The notes beneath the pieces are model-generated. The model was not told the origin of the DNA and searched no databases. It saw nothing but the letters and a program-made list of their open reading frames with translations. Made by a program: the position numbers and the translations under genes. A stretch of DNA of 64,000 nucleotides from Cycas panzhihuaensis. Its lineage: Eukaryota; Cycadophyta. Of the stretch, positions 44,297-55,637 are shown piece after piece; positions within the stretch are counted from its first letter, which is position 1; each line of letters begins with the position of its first letter. The stretch is from positions 129,959,741 through 130,023,740 of the forward strand of contig CM041465.1 in NCBI GenBank assembly GCA_023213395.1, given 5' to 3'.

Positions 44297-45025
44297 TGCT
44301 GCAACTAAAGTGACACCATACATTCGAGGAAAGGAACCAGCAGCAGAAGATGTATTCGAGATTAGGAATGGACAACACAGGTTCAAAACAAGATGCATTC
44401 TACTTCCGAAATGGTTGTTGTGCAGCAGGAACACATGAAAACAGTGTAGGAACACATAAAAACAGTGCAGGAATGCATGAAACAACGCAGGAATGCATGG
44501 AACAGTGCAAGGACATATGCCAGAAAGAAGGAACGTATGAGAACGGACAAGGAACGCATCACGAAAGACAGGAACAATGGCAGTATGGAGGAGAGACGTG
44601 AGTAGTCGTACGAATGGACGAACAATTTTGAACAGACGTCCATTCCAGGGAATGAATGATTGCGACTAAAGATGCAATCATTCCTCAACAGGGACACATA
44701 TTGTATTTAATCACATCCAATCATTGGGATGGATGTGAGAGTGGAGTAGTGTAATCCAACGGTTCCTGATCTGGTACGGTTGACCAGTCAAGACCAAATG
44801 GACCCCAAAGTGATGTACTTTTGAATATTGTCTAATGTAATACAAAGAGTTACGTGAAAAGAATGTGTACCTATTGTGGAATGCATGTGGAATGTATGTG
44901 AATTGCGATTTATGTGGATGGTTAATTAAAGAATGTGTATGTTGACCACTTGCACATGCTCTAGACTATAGTGGAAACCCTTGACAAGTGAGAATTTGCA
45001 ATAGGAGCATATTTAGCAGTCAACA
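44297..45025 (+). repeat. 3' LTR of gypsy F (uninterrupted copy)
   Basis: 729 bp, TGCTGCAACT to CAGTCAACA, followed by TSD AAGAC. It is longer than the left LTR because of extra AACAGTGCAGGAATGCATGA-type units near 44450-44510. It contains CATTCCAGGGAATG (about 44641-44654). Confidence 0.9.
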
Positions 45026-45030
45026 AAGAC

Positions 45031-45160
45031 CAAGGACAAGAATTTGCGACCCAGGATAATAAAATAATATCTCATTGAATGGAAGACATTGGATCTTGAA
45101 GATGCAACGTGGGAATCTGAAGAATGGATGCAGAAAAATGGGCCCTTACCAATGCTTTGA
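45031..45160 (+). pseudogene. gypsy H chromodomain C-terminus
   Basis: The frame resumes after the F insertion: IIKYLIEWKTLDLEDATWES E and ends PLPML with TGA at 45158-45160. It is homologous to the G chromodomain end. Together with the segment ending at 21542 it is the original target of F. Confidence 0.85.
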
Positions 45161-45176
45161 GGGCAAAGCATGTTTT

Positions 45177-45668
45177 AAAGGGGAGGGACTTGTAACATTC
45201 CAAAAATCTAGTCAAAACTATGCCATGTAACCATTCGAATCGAAGGCCTCTGAATGAGGATTCCAACGGTTTAGGACGAAAGTCAATTCCGACATCTCTA
45301 TCATAAGTTATGACCGTTTAAACTTAGCTTGCAATATTAAAGATAATATGACCTAGTCTGACCGACTTCTAATTGAAGTATTTTGATCAATATATATAGG
45401 AAGTTTGGGTCGCATCCCAAACTATCATTCAGAGGTTCTTTTAGTTGTGCATTTTTAGTTCTAGGGCTGCAATTAGCTCACCCATTTGGGGGCTGTAGTT
45501 TGGAGGGTTCCTCACCTCGGAGAGGGAAGCTCAGTTCTTTAAGAAAGACTGGTAATTTATTGTAATTTCATTCTATTTTGGTATTATTTGACAATAAAGA
45601 TTATTATTTACTTTGGTGGATTCTGTAATTCCTATTCCTTGTTCATTTTTTTGTTGAATAGCATCTAG
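45177..45668 (+). repeat. PPT and truncated 3' LTR of gypsy H
   Basis: PPT AAAGGGGAGGGACT precedes the LTR at 45191. The LTR matches 16513 onward but stops at about 45668 (GCATCTAG), lacking the final ~107 bp. The next base belongs to D integrase; TAG is shared microhomology at the join. An internal deletion of ~40 bp relative to the left LTR lies near 45330. Confidence 0.88.
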
Positions 45669-45815
45669 GTCCACATAAATCTGAATAAATCAGTTGCAAG
45701 GGATGTGATGCCTGCCATGCTTTGCCTTTAGGGAAAGGCTATCGATGTTGTGTCCCCATTACGCAAGCTTCACAAAGGCATTTTGATCCATAAAGTCTTT
45801 GAAGCCCATGCACTA
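45669..45815 (-). pseudogene. copia D integrase zinc-region fragment
   Basis: Homologous to A around 3637-3790: the minus strand encodes frame-broken equivalents of the integrase zinc segment and KGKAWRASHPLQ. It is the continuation of D beyond gypsy H, missing about 140 bp present in A. Confidence 0.8.
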
Positions 45816-46245
45816 GTTAGCCATTCATTGTCACCAGTATTTTAATTAAAGATTAAATCAATTATTGTGTCTTTCGCATCCCCTTTCTCCTACAATTATG
45901 GGTCAATCTCTCTCTTAATAATTGATAAGCACAAGACTTCAATCTCTGATCTCGACCCTTGGATAAATAAATAGATTCTCACTGGAGCAAAGCTCCTCTC
46001 CCCAACATTTTTACTCTCAAGCCGATTCGAAAGAATCTAAGCCGCCTCGCCTTCTCTTCGTTCCACTCACGTTGGTCCTTGAACGCTGAAGATTGCCTAC
46101 AACGTCATTATATACCAACAACACGAGACGATCTTTTTCGTTTGTTTAAAAAATAAGATCGGAGATCTAAACTTTGATCAATAAGGCTTATTTGGCCTTG
46201 GGTTCTTTGAAATAAATCGCATGCTCTGGAAACGAAACAGTAGTA
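45816..46245. other. ~430-bp foreign segment inside copia D integrase
   Basis: Between sequences homologous to A at about 3785 and 3835 lies DNA with no counterpart in A or E and different composition (for example GCCGCCTCGCC). A minus-strand frame reads CDLFQRTQGQISLIDQSLDL. The origin is not identified; an organelle-derived insertion is possible but unproven. No TSD or terminal repeats were recognised. Confidence 0.55.
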
Positions 46246-46920
46246 GCAACTTTGTTCATCATCATCTTGATACCAAAGTTGCATCTTCGACATTGGTTGA
46301 GTGATAGAGTAAGCAGAATCAAGTGTGATATTGTTTGCATCCATCTTATAAAGTCCATGGTCTTCATGACCAATGGCCACCACCTGATCGTACTTGTCAC
46401 TAATAACAAATTCCCATTTTTAAACAAAATGTTCATCTGTTGTTTATCCAATTGACTAACAGATAGCAAACTCTTCTCCATGGAAGGAATAAGGTAGGCA
46501 TCTCCAGTGGGAAATGTGGAAGAAGGATTTGAAGGAGAGTGAAATGAGGCAATTTTTCCTATACTTGAAATCTGAATTGATTCATTGTTGCCAAAGGTCA
46601 TTGATTGACCTTTTCCTTCTTTGATGTCATAAAGGAGTTTTTCCCTCCCTATCATATGACGAGGTGCCCTTGAGTCGATGATCCATGTCTGATCAACATG
46701 TGACATGTGATAAGCACAAATGAGCTTATCCTCATCCACAAACTGATTTGAGTGGCATTGGTTGCCACCTCTGAAAGTGCCCCCTCCTCTTTGACCTCGT
46801 CGATAGGCACCTGGTTTTAGTCGAGGGAATTGTCATTGTTACCGGAAATGCTATTCTTTGTTGGAACTCTTGGCGAGGCTCTACTTGCCTCTACTCTGGC
46901 GATGTGGTCATTGCTATCTG
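46246..46920 (-). pseudogene. copia D protease and pre-integrase
   Basis: The minus-strand frame (46188-46739) shows WIIDSRAPRHMIG, with Arg replacing Gly of the DSG active site. GQSMTFGNNESIQISSIGKI and LLSVSQLDKQQMNILF follow. A frameshift leads to the pre-integrase (YKMDANNITLDSAYS, MQLW) cut off by the foreign segment. Protease activity is not expected. Confidence 0.82.
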
Positions 46921-47736
46921 TGCTATTGGAGATCGGCTTGCTTTTTTTGACATTCTAGAGCTATGTGGCCAACTTTGCCACAATAATGACAGATGACATT
47001 GGATTTTGATGAGTCAATGTTCATATTCCCAAATTATTTTGTGAATGAAGGTTTGGGACCTTGTTTGGCCTTCATCTTGGCCATAAATGCTCCTGATGTT
47101 GATGGTTTGTCATCTTCCCTAAGGTAGATCTGCTCCTCCTGAAGTAATAAACTTTCAAGTTGATTGAAAGTTATAGTTGAAAGTGAGCCATTCTGTGTAA
47201 TGGATGAAATGAATCTATTGTAATCTTTAGGCAATGCATGCACGATTGCCATCACAAGCTCATCTCTATAAGCTGGTTTGCCTAATGTATTTAATTCATT
47301 ACAAATATCTTTAATGAAAGCAAAAGATGCCGACATAGGCTTTACAAATTTCAAAGAGTAAATTTTGGCTTTCACCATCATAATGCGAGTTTCATCTTGC
47401 CTTTCATGTAATGAGGACAAAGTGTCCCAAGCTTCTTTTGAAGTTTTTGCACACACAATATTTTGATCAACATGTACATCAATAATCATATACAAAAAGG
47501 CCTAAGGCAATTTCATTCTTGGATTCCCAAGCAGCAACATAAACTGGATTTGGATGAATAGTGACATTCTCATCGGTCTCACTTTGCACAGGCACAGGTT
47601 GGGGGATCTTTCCAGAAACATATCCCCAAAATTCATTCATTATCAAGAGATTTTGAGTTTGCCTTTTCCATTCTTGATAATTATCTTGGCCTATCAATTT
47701 TATGGTACATGCATTGAGCATGTTTAAAGCAGCCAT
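46921..47736 (-). pseudogene. copia D gag
   Basis: Start ATG at 47734-47736 (MAALNMLNACTIKLIGQDNY). A frameshift near 47490 separates 85 and 153 residue parts (to LPKDYNRFISSITQNGS and QEEQIYLREDDKPSTSG). The zinc knuckle (CHYCGKVGHIALEC-type) is encoded near 46950-47000 in a shifted frame. It is very similar to A gag. Confidence 0.87.
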
Positions 47737-49911
47737 GTTGAAGTTGTAAACTCTTGAAGCTAGCAGATGAACTTGGAAACTCTAAGCTTTCATTGCTTAA
47801 GTTCCACTTTCTAACAAGCCAATAGTCTTGATCTTACTAGAAGATCCAACAACTGAATGGAATGATGAGGGGTGGAGAACTAGGCTAAAGGGTTGGTCCA
47901 ACCCTGATCTCTAGAGGAGATCCAACGGTTGACCAAGTCAAATTTAAAACAAAATAGGTAGGTAGGGTTGATCTACATGGACATACCATGTTTTCCCTGG
48001 GATTCACAACCCCAATAACACCTTTTTCGAACCTCCTTTTTCTCAAGAAACTTTAATTATCGTGCACTGACCATACAGTCGGTTGATCCCCTAAGGAATG
48101 CACCAAGTTTAAGGTTATTTTAGAGGCAAGGTTTCAACCTTTTTCAGGCCTCTCCCACCAGATTTTAAAGTCACTTTTTAAAGATATTTAAGTGGACTTT
48201 TAAGTTAATTTTACTTGGTAGATGTACTTATGAAAGAATGCTTTATAAATCAGCTTACAATGGGCTTCAAAAAATGAAGCAAAGTACATCAAGAAATAAC
48301 ACAAAATGTGTTTTACAATAGCACTTTAAGAAAATGAACAAAGTGCTTAAAGAAACCAAGTAAAACGTAAGCTTTTCGCTTAAGTGTTGTAGCAGGTGGG
48401 TTCCTTTTAGTGAAAAAATAACCACTTGAAGATGAGAATGAGTCACTTTGCAAATGTAGACACATGCACCAAGTGTTCGGACTTTAAATAGTCCTAACCA
48501 GCCAAGAAAATGAGTGATTTTTTTATTAAAAAAGTGAATTTTGAGAGCCTTTTTTAAACAGGGCACTAGGACCACGCAGGGAGCCTTAATAAAACACTTG
48601 GTCACTTGATGAGTCACACAACACAAGTGCAATTTTTTTTTATATGTTAAGTGATGCTCAAAACATTAAAAAAGAGTTGAAATTTTTGAAAAAAGGTGAT
48701 TTAAAAACCTTTTAGTAATGAAATATCAATAATAGAAGAAACTTTAGGCAAATGAAACATACGAAAATAAGAATATTCTAACTCATATAACCCAAGGTTT
48801 TAAACGTAAAGTCAAAAATAAAAAATTTCGATAAAAAAACTTTGAAATAAAAAATTTTGCAACCGCGCGACTTCACCGGTGAACAAATCGATCGTATGGC
48901 TTGAAGATGAGTTAGATTCAAACGAGATTTGAACCACAGGGTCGTATGGCCACTAAGATGAGTCCATCTAAGTTTGAAGAGATTTCGTTAAACGTGGAGA
49001 GAGAATGGAGTAAATTTGTTGTTGGTTGGGCACACGGTTGGGTGCACGAAGTGGTTACACAGGGTTATTTAGGTGACTTACGGCCATTGCACAGATTCTG
49101 TGGGACCCACAATAGATAGAATGATCTTTCGAGTAGCTGTAGACTGCTGGAGATGAACCACGGAAACAACTTGGAGACTTTTTGGGGTTGAGGAGCCACC
49201 CAACAGTTGTGTAGCTTGAGAGTGCTTTAGGAGCGGAAAACTTTGCTCACTAACTGCAGAGAATAATTTGGAACAACTTGAACTTGATTTCTGATAGCCA
49301 AAAGATCTGCAAGTATAAAAGTGAGTAGATTTTCCACTGCAAGGGAGTGGAACTAAGTACTGAGCAACTAGTGAGTTAGAACAACAGAGCACAAGTTCTC
49401 AGTGTGTAGATCTGAGACAAGGTGAGTATTTCAGGCTTTGAAACCAACAAATCTAAGCTTAAATCAACTTCTAGTTGCAGATTTGAAAAATAAATTCTTT
49501 TACAAGAAAAAAGAACCTATTCTCATACAACAATTAGTGTTGTTCGTAAGGAGCTGTGTTAGGAAAATTTTCAGAACACAAAAATGACAGATTCTAGCCT
49601 ATAAATGACCTCAGAAGATTAAAAAATCCTGTAGAATATAATTTTTTCCTGAAGAAAGATAAGAGAAAATCACTATTTTTTGTAACAGTAAGTGTTGCAC
49701 CCTGTATAAACGTCTGAAAAAAAATTCAGAGCTTGAAATGACGCTACTCCAGTCTGCAAATAGTTTCAAAAAACTTGAATCTATTGAAAAGAGAAGGCTA
49801 AACAAACCTTGGATCACCTTTAGAGTGCGAAGGTTGTCACCAAGGATTTGTAAACCCTAACTAGATTTGTTGAAAGCAAGAAATCAGAATAGAGAAGAAC
49901 ATCCTTCTGTT
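47737..49911 (-). other. leader of copia D
   Basis: About 2.2 kb between PBS and gag; the part next to gag is alignable to the A leader (GAAGATCCAAC, TTTTTCGAACCTCC). No tandem array like that of A is present. No coding frame is recognised. Confidence 0.65.
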
Positions 49912-49923
49912 GCTTTGATACCA
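49912..49923 (-). promoter_or_regulatory. primer binding site of copia D
   Basis: The reverse complement TGGTATCAAAGC is one base from the tRNA-Met consensus, two bases from the LTR. Confidence 0.85.
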
Positions 49924-49925
49924 AA

Positions 49926-50412
49926 TGTTAGAAATGGCATTTTCTCTACATTAACTGGGATCTAGAAAGATGTTCTAAGACAATAGACCAAAGCATGAAA
50001 AAGCATGAGCAAGATGATACCAAAATATGGAGAAGATGGAATTGGTCCAATCTCCAAATGAATAATAGTTTGATTAGCAAACTAGCAGCATAACAATAGT
50101 ACTCACTTTACATGAGAAACATGAGAAATGGTCTTAATACATAGAGGTACAGAAGAGACCTAACGTGTTGGATGTTTGACAAGTGTCAAACATCCAAGCT
50201 ACATCCTTTGCATGTAGGACATGTGTCCTTTTGGGCTCTCAAGTGAGCAGAAGTGCATAAGGGTCATTTTGACCCTTAAGTCATTATGTTATGTCACTAG
50301 GAAAGAATGCGGGTGTGTACTTTATCACTTAAGTGATAAGTCGCCCCAGAAAGTACAATGATACATGAAAAATAAAGTACATATGCTTAACATGTAAACA
50401 TAAGGTTTAACA
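49926..50412 (-). repeat. 5' LTR of copia D
   Basis: 487 bp; it lacks about 60 bp present in the left LTR. It retains the 14-bp-arm hairpin (50168-50197) and the perfect palindrome (50322-50339). Confidence 0.87.
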
Positions 50413-51375
50413 TGGCAAGTCCCCTTTGCTGGGGGGGTGCGGAGGGCGTCGGAACCCCCCTGCCCCCTCTCGTAAGTGGAGCTTCGGGGGCAGTAAACCT
50501 CGAAACAAAAAGCTAGGGTTCAAAACCTACTAAATTGTAAAGAGAATCATGACCATTCATCAGAAAGGCCCTAGATTTGATGGTTGCAATTGATGTACCT
50601 TCTTATATGTAACGCGTATTGGGTAATTAGTTTTTAGTTCAATTGTTGTATCACATTGCATTGTATCGTGGGTGGCTGTTAGTTGTTGTTGCTGTGAACT
50701 TTGTGGCAGCTGATGTACAAATCTTCATTCTTGATTAATAAAGATCGATACCTTTCCTGTGTGGATGTTTCCCTAGCACTCTGTCAGGGTTTTACCACTT
50801 TATATCTGATGTACTTGGTAATGTGTATGCTTTAGTCTGTATGTTGAATGATCTCTGGTTTATGTACTTGCATTTAGTTACAGTTTCGAATATTATTCTT
50901 GTTGCAAATTAGATAGATCTTGGTGGCTGGTTTTGGTTATTTAGAACCAGGTTTTCTCAACACTTCAAGGGTTAGAGTCATTGAATGTTGGCAGCATAAT
51001 TCAATTATTTATTTGGCCTATTGCTAGAAGAATTCCAATATGGTGCATTAAGTCTATCCTTCTCCTGCTTATGTAACTAGTAGATTAACCCTCCTATATA
51101 AAATGCAAAATTCTCTCTGAGCCGTTCAATCCTCTAGGTTTTTCTCTCGTGTTGAATTGTTTTATGCTATGAGTCTTCTGTCTTGTAATGCTTAAGAACA
51201 CTCAAGTGCAAATAGTTTTGTTGACTTCTAAATATAAGGTAAAATTTTTCAAGGCATGGCAATTCTTTGACTGGAAGCATCAAAGGGTAAAGAAGTTTCT
51301 GAAGGCACAATCTCCAGTCTGTTTCTATTTTTGTCACTGATCATTTGACTAACTACTTTAATTAATGTTTTGCAG
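50413..51375. other. GC-rich repeat remnant, then putative intron sequence before PLD exons
   Basis: 50423-50500 is G/C-rich with GCTGGGGGGG pairing to CCCCCCTGC, an inverted repeat of the kind found in some LTRs; the G-rich left flank of D (13560-13591) may be its other half. From about 50800 the DNA is A/T-rich and without exons that I can identify. It ends in the splice acceptor TTTTGCAG at 51368-51375. Confidence 0.5.
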
Positions 51376-51522
51376 AATCAATTTTTTATTTCTGGACTTG
51401 AAGGAGATGACATAATTCATAACCGTGTACTGCAAGCATTATACAGTCGTATTGTTCGAGCCCATAATGAGAAACAATGCTTTAGAGCTATTGTGGTTAT
51501 ACCATTATTGCCTGGTTTCCAG
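51376..51522 (+). CDS. phospholipase D zeta-type, exon (after first HKD region)
   Basis: A 147-bp exon, 49 codons, between TTGCAG and GTAGCT splice signals. It encodes NQFFISGLEGDDIIHNRVLQ, RAHNEKQCFRAIVVIPLLPG FQ. In eukaryotic PLD the YIENQFF segment follows the first HKD domain. The enzyme hydrolyses phosphatidylcholine to phosphatidic acid at membranes. The wording matches the plant zeta (PX-PH) class rather than C2-type alpha/beta forms. No upstream exon is found in the window. Confidence 0.85.
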
Positions 51523-51610
51523 GTAGCTATTGTATATTATTGTGGTTGTGACTGTTCTCTTTTAGCACATCACATGCACAGGATTAACAATATCTGGTTG
51601 TATCATATAG

Positions 51611-51808
51611 GGAGAGGTAGATGATGCAGGTGCTGCATCTGTTAGAGCAATAATGCATTGGCAATATCGAACAATATGCAGAGGAAAAAACTCCTTATGG
51701 GATAACCTCCTTGAAATTCTTGGGCCTAAGATAAATGATTATGTTTCCTTTTATGGGCTCAGAAATTATGGCAGACTTTGTGAAGGTGGTCCACTAGCCA
51801 CCAGCCAG
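51611..51808 (+). CDS. phospholipase D zeta-type, next exon
   Basis: 198 bp, 66 codons, bounded by CATATAG and GTATGG; phase 0 on both sides and separated by an 88-bp intron from the previous exon. It encodes GEVDDAGAASVRAIMHWQYR, then KINDYVSFYGLRNYGRLCEG GPLATSQ. The AIMHWQYRTI segment is characteristic of zeta-type PLD. No stops or frameshifts. Confidence 0.87.
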
Positions 51809-52006
51809 GTATGGCTTGTGCTAGCTTGAAAATTCAAGTTCAGTATGAAAATTGTTGTTGGGAAGAGATTGTGTCCCCCACCAACAAGAAAAAAAAAAAG
51901 ATGGCTCCTAAATGTTAGTGAGTTAGAAATATAGCAATGTCTGTTGTTTATTTTATTAATGAGTTGAATTTTCTGAGCTTAGTTTTATTCTCAAATTGTG
52001 TCTCAG

Positions 52007-52108
52007 ATTTATGTGCACAGCAAAGTAATGATAGTGGATGACCGTGCAGCCCTTATTGGTTCAGCTAATATAAATGATAGAAGTTTGCTGGGAGGCAGAG
52101 ACTCTGAG
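52007..52108 (+). CDS. phospholipase D zeta-type, exon with second HKD motif
   Basis: 102 bp, 34 codons between TCTCAG and GTATAT, phase 0. It encodes [20 protein letters not shown] and [22 protein letters not shown] is the second HxKxxxxD catalytic motif; all key residues are present. The next exon of the family (starting IGV..ED) is not found in the following 3.5 kb, so either the intron is long or the gene is truncated. Confidence 0.9.
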
Positions 52109-55100
52109 GTATATGGCCTTTTCTGTTTAGCACTCTATTATGTGTTTGATGAGAGTGGGCCTCATGGTTGTGAACTGTCCTTCTCTACATCCTATTGTAC
52201 CCAGACATTGAAACATCCAAAAATTCTATGGAAGATGTATGCAGTGGGTGTATTGGGTCCTATGGCTGCTGTTTTGGCCTCCCTGATTATTGCCAGAAAG
52301 AAGTGTTCATATTTTTATTTTTTGAAGCTGAAAAAATCTTCTTGAATTTAAGAAACAACACAGGTTCTGTTGGCTGGAATTTTGATCTCTTTACAACCTA
52401 CTTGCTCCTGCTAACTAGTTGGTGGCATTACAATAGCACCTTAATAGATAACATATCTTTACGGTAGGCAATGATTTCTGCATGAGCATTGATTTGGTCA
52501 TTTTTAAGTAGTCGTGTGTGCAGTATCCTCAGTATAAAGACGTGCATATTGGAGCACAAGGGAAAGCTACATAGAAATAAGAAAAACAAAGCCTTACTTT
52601 TGGCTATAATTAGAGTAGGATCAGCTGAGAAGAAAGCTTCAAGAAGCTAGTGGATATGTTTAGAAGAAAACTTTCCTTGTTTGGGGATGCAAAACATTAT
52701 TCTTATGTTTAGATGAAAGCTGTTGCTTTTTGTGAAGTGACTAAGAGCTTATATACATCTAGTGAAAGCAGACACAAAGAAGAGTTGCATCAGGTTTCTT
52801 CACGTTGAAGACTTAAGGGAATAGTGTTGTGGTGATCTACTTCGGCAATAAAGAGAGCAAGCATTCAAGCCTCGGCAGCTCTCTCATTCACTATTCTTCG
52901 CTCATGTTTCCCTTGTTAAGTTTTATTGCAGAAACATATGCAGTGTGGGAATGTAAATAGGAAACAATATTTATTGTATGATTGGGAATTGGTAGGAGTT
53001 ATGGTTTGATAAGTGTCGCACTATGCTCTCTCCCTTCGATATTCTTCCCTTGTGTATCCCTTATTCTTGTCAATTCTTATGGCTGAGGTGTATGCACGTA
53101 AGTGTGAGCATAAATAGGAAAGCATATCTGATGTATGAACGGAAACTGTGAAGAGTTATAGTGTAAGTTTCATGTTAGGATCTTAGGGGATTGCATCGAA
53201 GTTATGGAATTTATAGGATTATCACAGTGGTTTAAAGCAACTTGAGCAATAGAGGTGGTGTGAGAAACTTAATTGTATCATATCAACACTTGGTTTGATC
53301 AAGCATTTGTAGTATAGAAGATGTAATTTTGGGGTGGAATCAGGGCTAATAGCAGCAAAACGTTTCAATTTGCACCTCTAGCCTATGCTGTGATTTAGAT
53401 CAATGGTCAACAGATAAGTTAAACGCTAAATGCTTTGTTGTTGACCTAAAGAAAAGATAAAATGTGAGAAAAGAAGAGTATTGAAATAGAAGTTAAATGA
53501 AAACTAAAAGTTCTATAATTTTCTTATTTTTAATTCACAAAAGGTTGAAAACTAGAATGAAACTAGAAACATAATGCAAAACCCTATTCGAAATTATTTA
53601 CGCTACACAAACTTACTTGACAGTAGTAGTAAAATGTTTGAATTGCCACCATGGCCACCAATTTATGTTAATTCAGATCTGATCTCCTCATAGCCCAATG
53701 GAAAATGAGAGGAAGATTAGCTCAAAGATAATCCCTTACAACTGCTATCTATGTTACCTTTGTTCATATAGCAATTTTCTCAATTTTTTGTTTTTGGCAT
53801 ATGCAATGGTTTCACAAAATTTGTATTATGAGTTGAGTTTAGATTTATTTACAAATATTTATGTGTGCTAATCTGAATGTATGCAAGATTATTCAATCAC
53901 TTTTTACATAGGCGCATCATAAAAGATATCAGAACTACTAAACTATTAAGTTTATTTCACATCCAATGATGAATTTTTGATAGCATTAATGAAAATGGGA
54001 AGAATACTTGATTCACACTCAAAAAGCCCCCCCACTCTATTGCTGAATTGCGCCAACTAGTAGGATAATGTGTCTCAGCTACAATGAACTAAAAATGGGT
54101 GAAAATAAAATGAAAAATGAGTTCAAAAAATTTGCCATTTGTATTCTACTGTGTTGTGTTTTCGTTCATCTTTTTGAATGTATTTGAATATGGATTACTT
54201 TGTCTTTTTGTGTTCTAACTTTTTAACGACATCCAAAATGATGCTCAATTTTTTGAAACCATTATTCAAGTTCTATTTTTATTAGTTTTTGATGATTTTG
54301 ACTAAAAGTCCAAATTATACTTCATGAATTAGTAGACACTGCCTGTACATGCAGCGATCCTAGAGAGAGTACCCACTATTCTTTATTGTTTTCTAACTAA
54401 TTTATGATGAAAGTGCAACAGTGCATTTACATATGTAGAAAAGTATTGTTGACTTGTGATGTGGCACATTGACTGTCCTAAAACCTCCCATTTATACCTC
54501 AGCCATGTGCCCTTTGTCACCTTCATGATGATCTTGACATGTCTTCAAGCCTCACACACCTTGTTGACTCGTTGTTGCATGTTAGCACTTACATTCACAT
54601 AGATACAACATATAGGAAACACCCATACAAGTATATTGATATACAAAATGTAAATTTTTCTATGTAACTCAATCTTTCATTAAGCAACTGCCAAGTACAA
54701 TGCTCAAGAAATGTTTCACCTTATGGGCATGCTTGATTGCTCAACTTTCATTCTGAAATTAGGGTGAAAATGGCCTATTTATACCCTTTTTACCACCATT
54801 TTCACCCAAAGGGTACAACCATTACTTATGACTCTTGATTTTTTATAACAAAACCCTAATTATAATATGTTAATTGTGCCTTTATGTACGTCTGTATTAT
54901 GTATGCCTATATGGCTGTACACTCACTTTACATTGTAGTCGTTCAAGTGGCAGAAAAGTATTCCTTGTAACCATTCTCTTTCCTGCATGGTTGTTTCCAT
55001 TCCCTTCTAGTCATTCCCATTCTGTAATAGACTGATAAGTGTTCCTCGAGAACTGTGTCATTTAAACTATAATCGTTCCAACTGTTCCTGCAACCATTCC

Positions 55101-55637
55101 AAAGTGCGTTTTTCACTATTTCCCGACCATTCCAAGTGTCCATGTGCTAGTTTTCATGCATAGATCTATCCTGGGATTTGGAAAGGTTGAGCATCCTTGC
55201 TCAACTATAAAAAATGATACCAAAAATGTCGTTCTATCAAAATTTTGGTTTTTGTAGTGGGTCACCTTTTCCCACTTCTTCTTTTGAGATGCCCTAACAA
55301 CTTGACTACCTATGCTTCTCTCTTGCACATGTCCTCATGTAGCTATTGTATTGTCTGCTCAAACCTGGTTGTCATATCTTCATTCAATTTTGTCAAATTA
55401 TTTCTCTCTGTGGTTTTTTCTACCAAGGCTTGTTTCAATGTCTGAGTTCTTTGTTTTTTATTATTTTGTTTTGTTTGAAACTCATCCAACCATTCCCTTG
55501 TTTGTTAGATTTTATTACCCATGACCGACCTTGCCTGGAATATTTTGCATTCGACCTCTTCTTATATCAATGATGGTTGTGGGGATGGAGTTATTTACAA
55601 TTCCTCCATTCCCTCCTCCAACTCTAATTTGACCATT
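52109..55637. other. 3.5 kb without recognisable genes
   Basis: A/T-rich; short frames only. It may be intron of the PLD gene. Around 54950-55140 words such as CATTCC and GTTCC recur (CCATTCCCTTCTAGTCATTC), recalling the LTR of F, possibly an old remnant. I saw no TIRs, TSDs or exons. Confidence 0.5.

Larger units (their letters stand above)
21543..45025 (+). mobile_element. Ty3/gypsy retrotransposon F with unusual domain set
   Basis: The LTRs (21543-22108 plus 29697-29828; 44297-45025) are flanked by perfect TSDs AAGAC (21538-21542, 45026-45030). The surrounding H reading frame continues across them. The order is leader, gag with four zinc knuckles, protease, two gag-like modules, RT, RNase H, integrase, extra ORF, LTR. 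No chromodomain is seen. E is inserted in the 5' LTR and G at the protease. LTR divergence by eye is about 8 percent. RT has lost its catalytic residue and many stops are present. Confidence 0.88.
16513..45668 (+). mobile_element. Ty3/gypsy chromodomain retrotransposon H
   Basis: The left LTR 16513-17098, PBS at 17101-17112, gag-pol 17114-21542 continuing at 45031-45160, PPT at 45177-45189 and right LTR 45191-45668 form one plus-strand element inserted in the integrase of D. Its pol order is protease, RT, RNase H, integrase, chromodomain. Element F sits in its chromodomain region. The right LTR lacks about 107 bp at its end, and about 140 bp of D is also missing, so the right junction was deleted after insertion. 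Confidence 0.88.
13592..50412 (-). mobile_element. Ty1/copia retrotransposon D, hosting a multi-level nest
   Basis: LTRs at 13592-14139 and 49926-50412, PBS at 49912-49923, gag at 47736 downwards and pol down to 14140 define a minus-strand copia element of the same family as A. Its integrase is split at 16512/45669 by gypsy element H. The LTRs are strongly diverged and the right one has a deletion of about 60 bp. The flanking 5-mers (CGACA and TGGCA) do not match, so the TSD is lost or the ends are rearranged. It is the oldest member of the middle nest by LTR divergence. Confidence 0.85.

Noticed and set aside
50413-50515. Short protein starting at the ATG after the D LTR as a host exon
   Set aside because: The reading is imposed by a GC-rich inverted repeat; no splice signals or homology support it.
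52109-52345. Read-through of the PLD exon into a longer protein
   Set aside because: A consensus GT donor follows RDSE, and the downstream residues do not match the PLD family, so this is intron translation.
54943-55143. Minus-strand frame near 55 kb as a gene
   Set aside because: It is built from repeats of CATTCC/GTTCC words similar to the F LTR and has no recognised domain.
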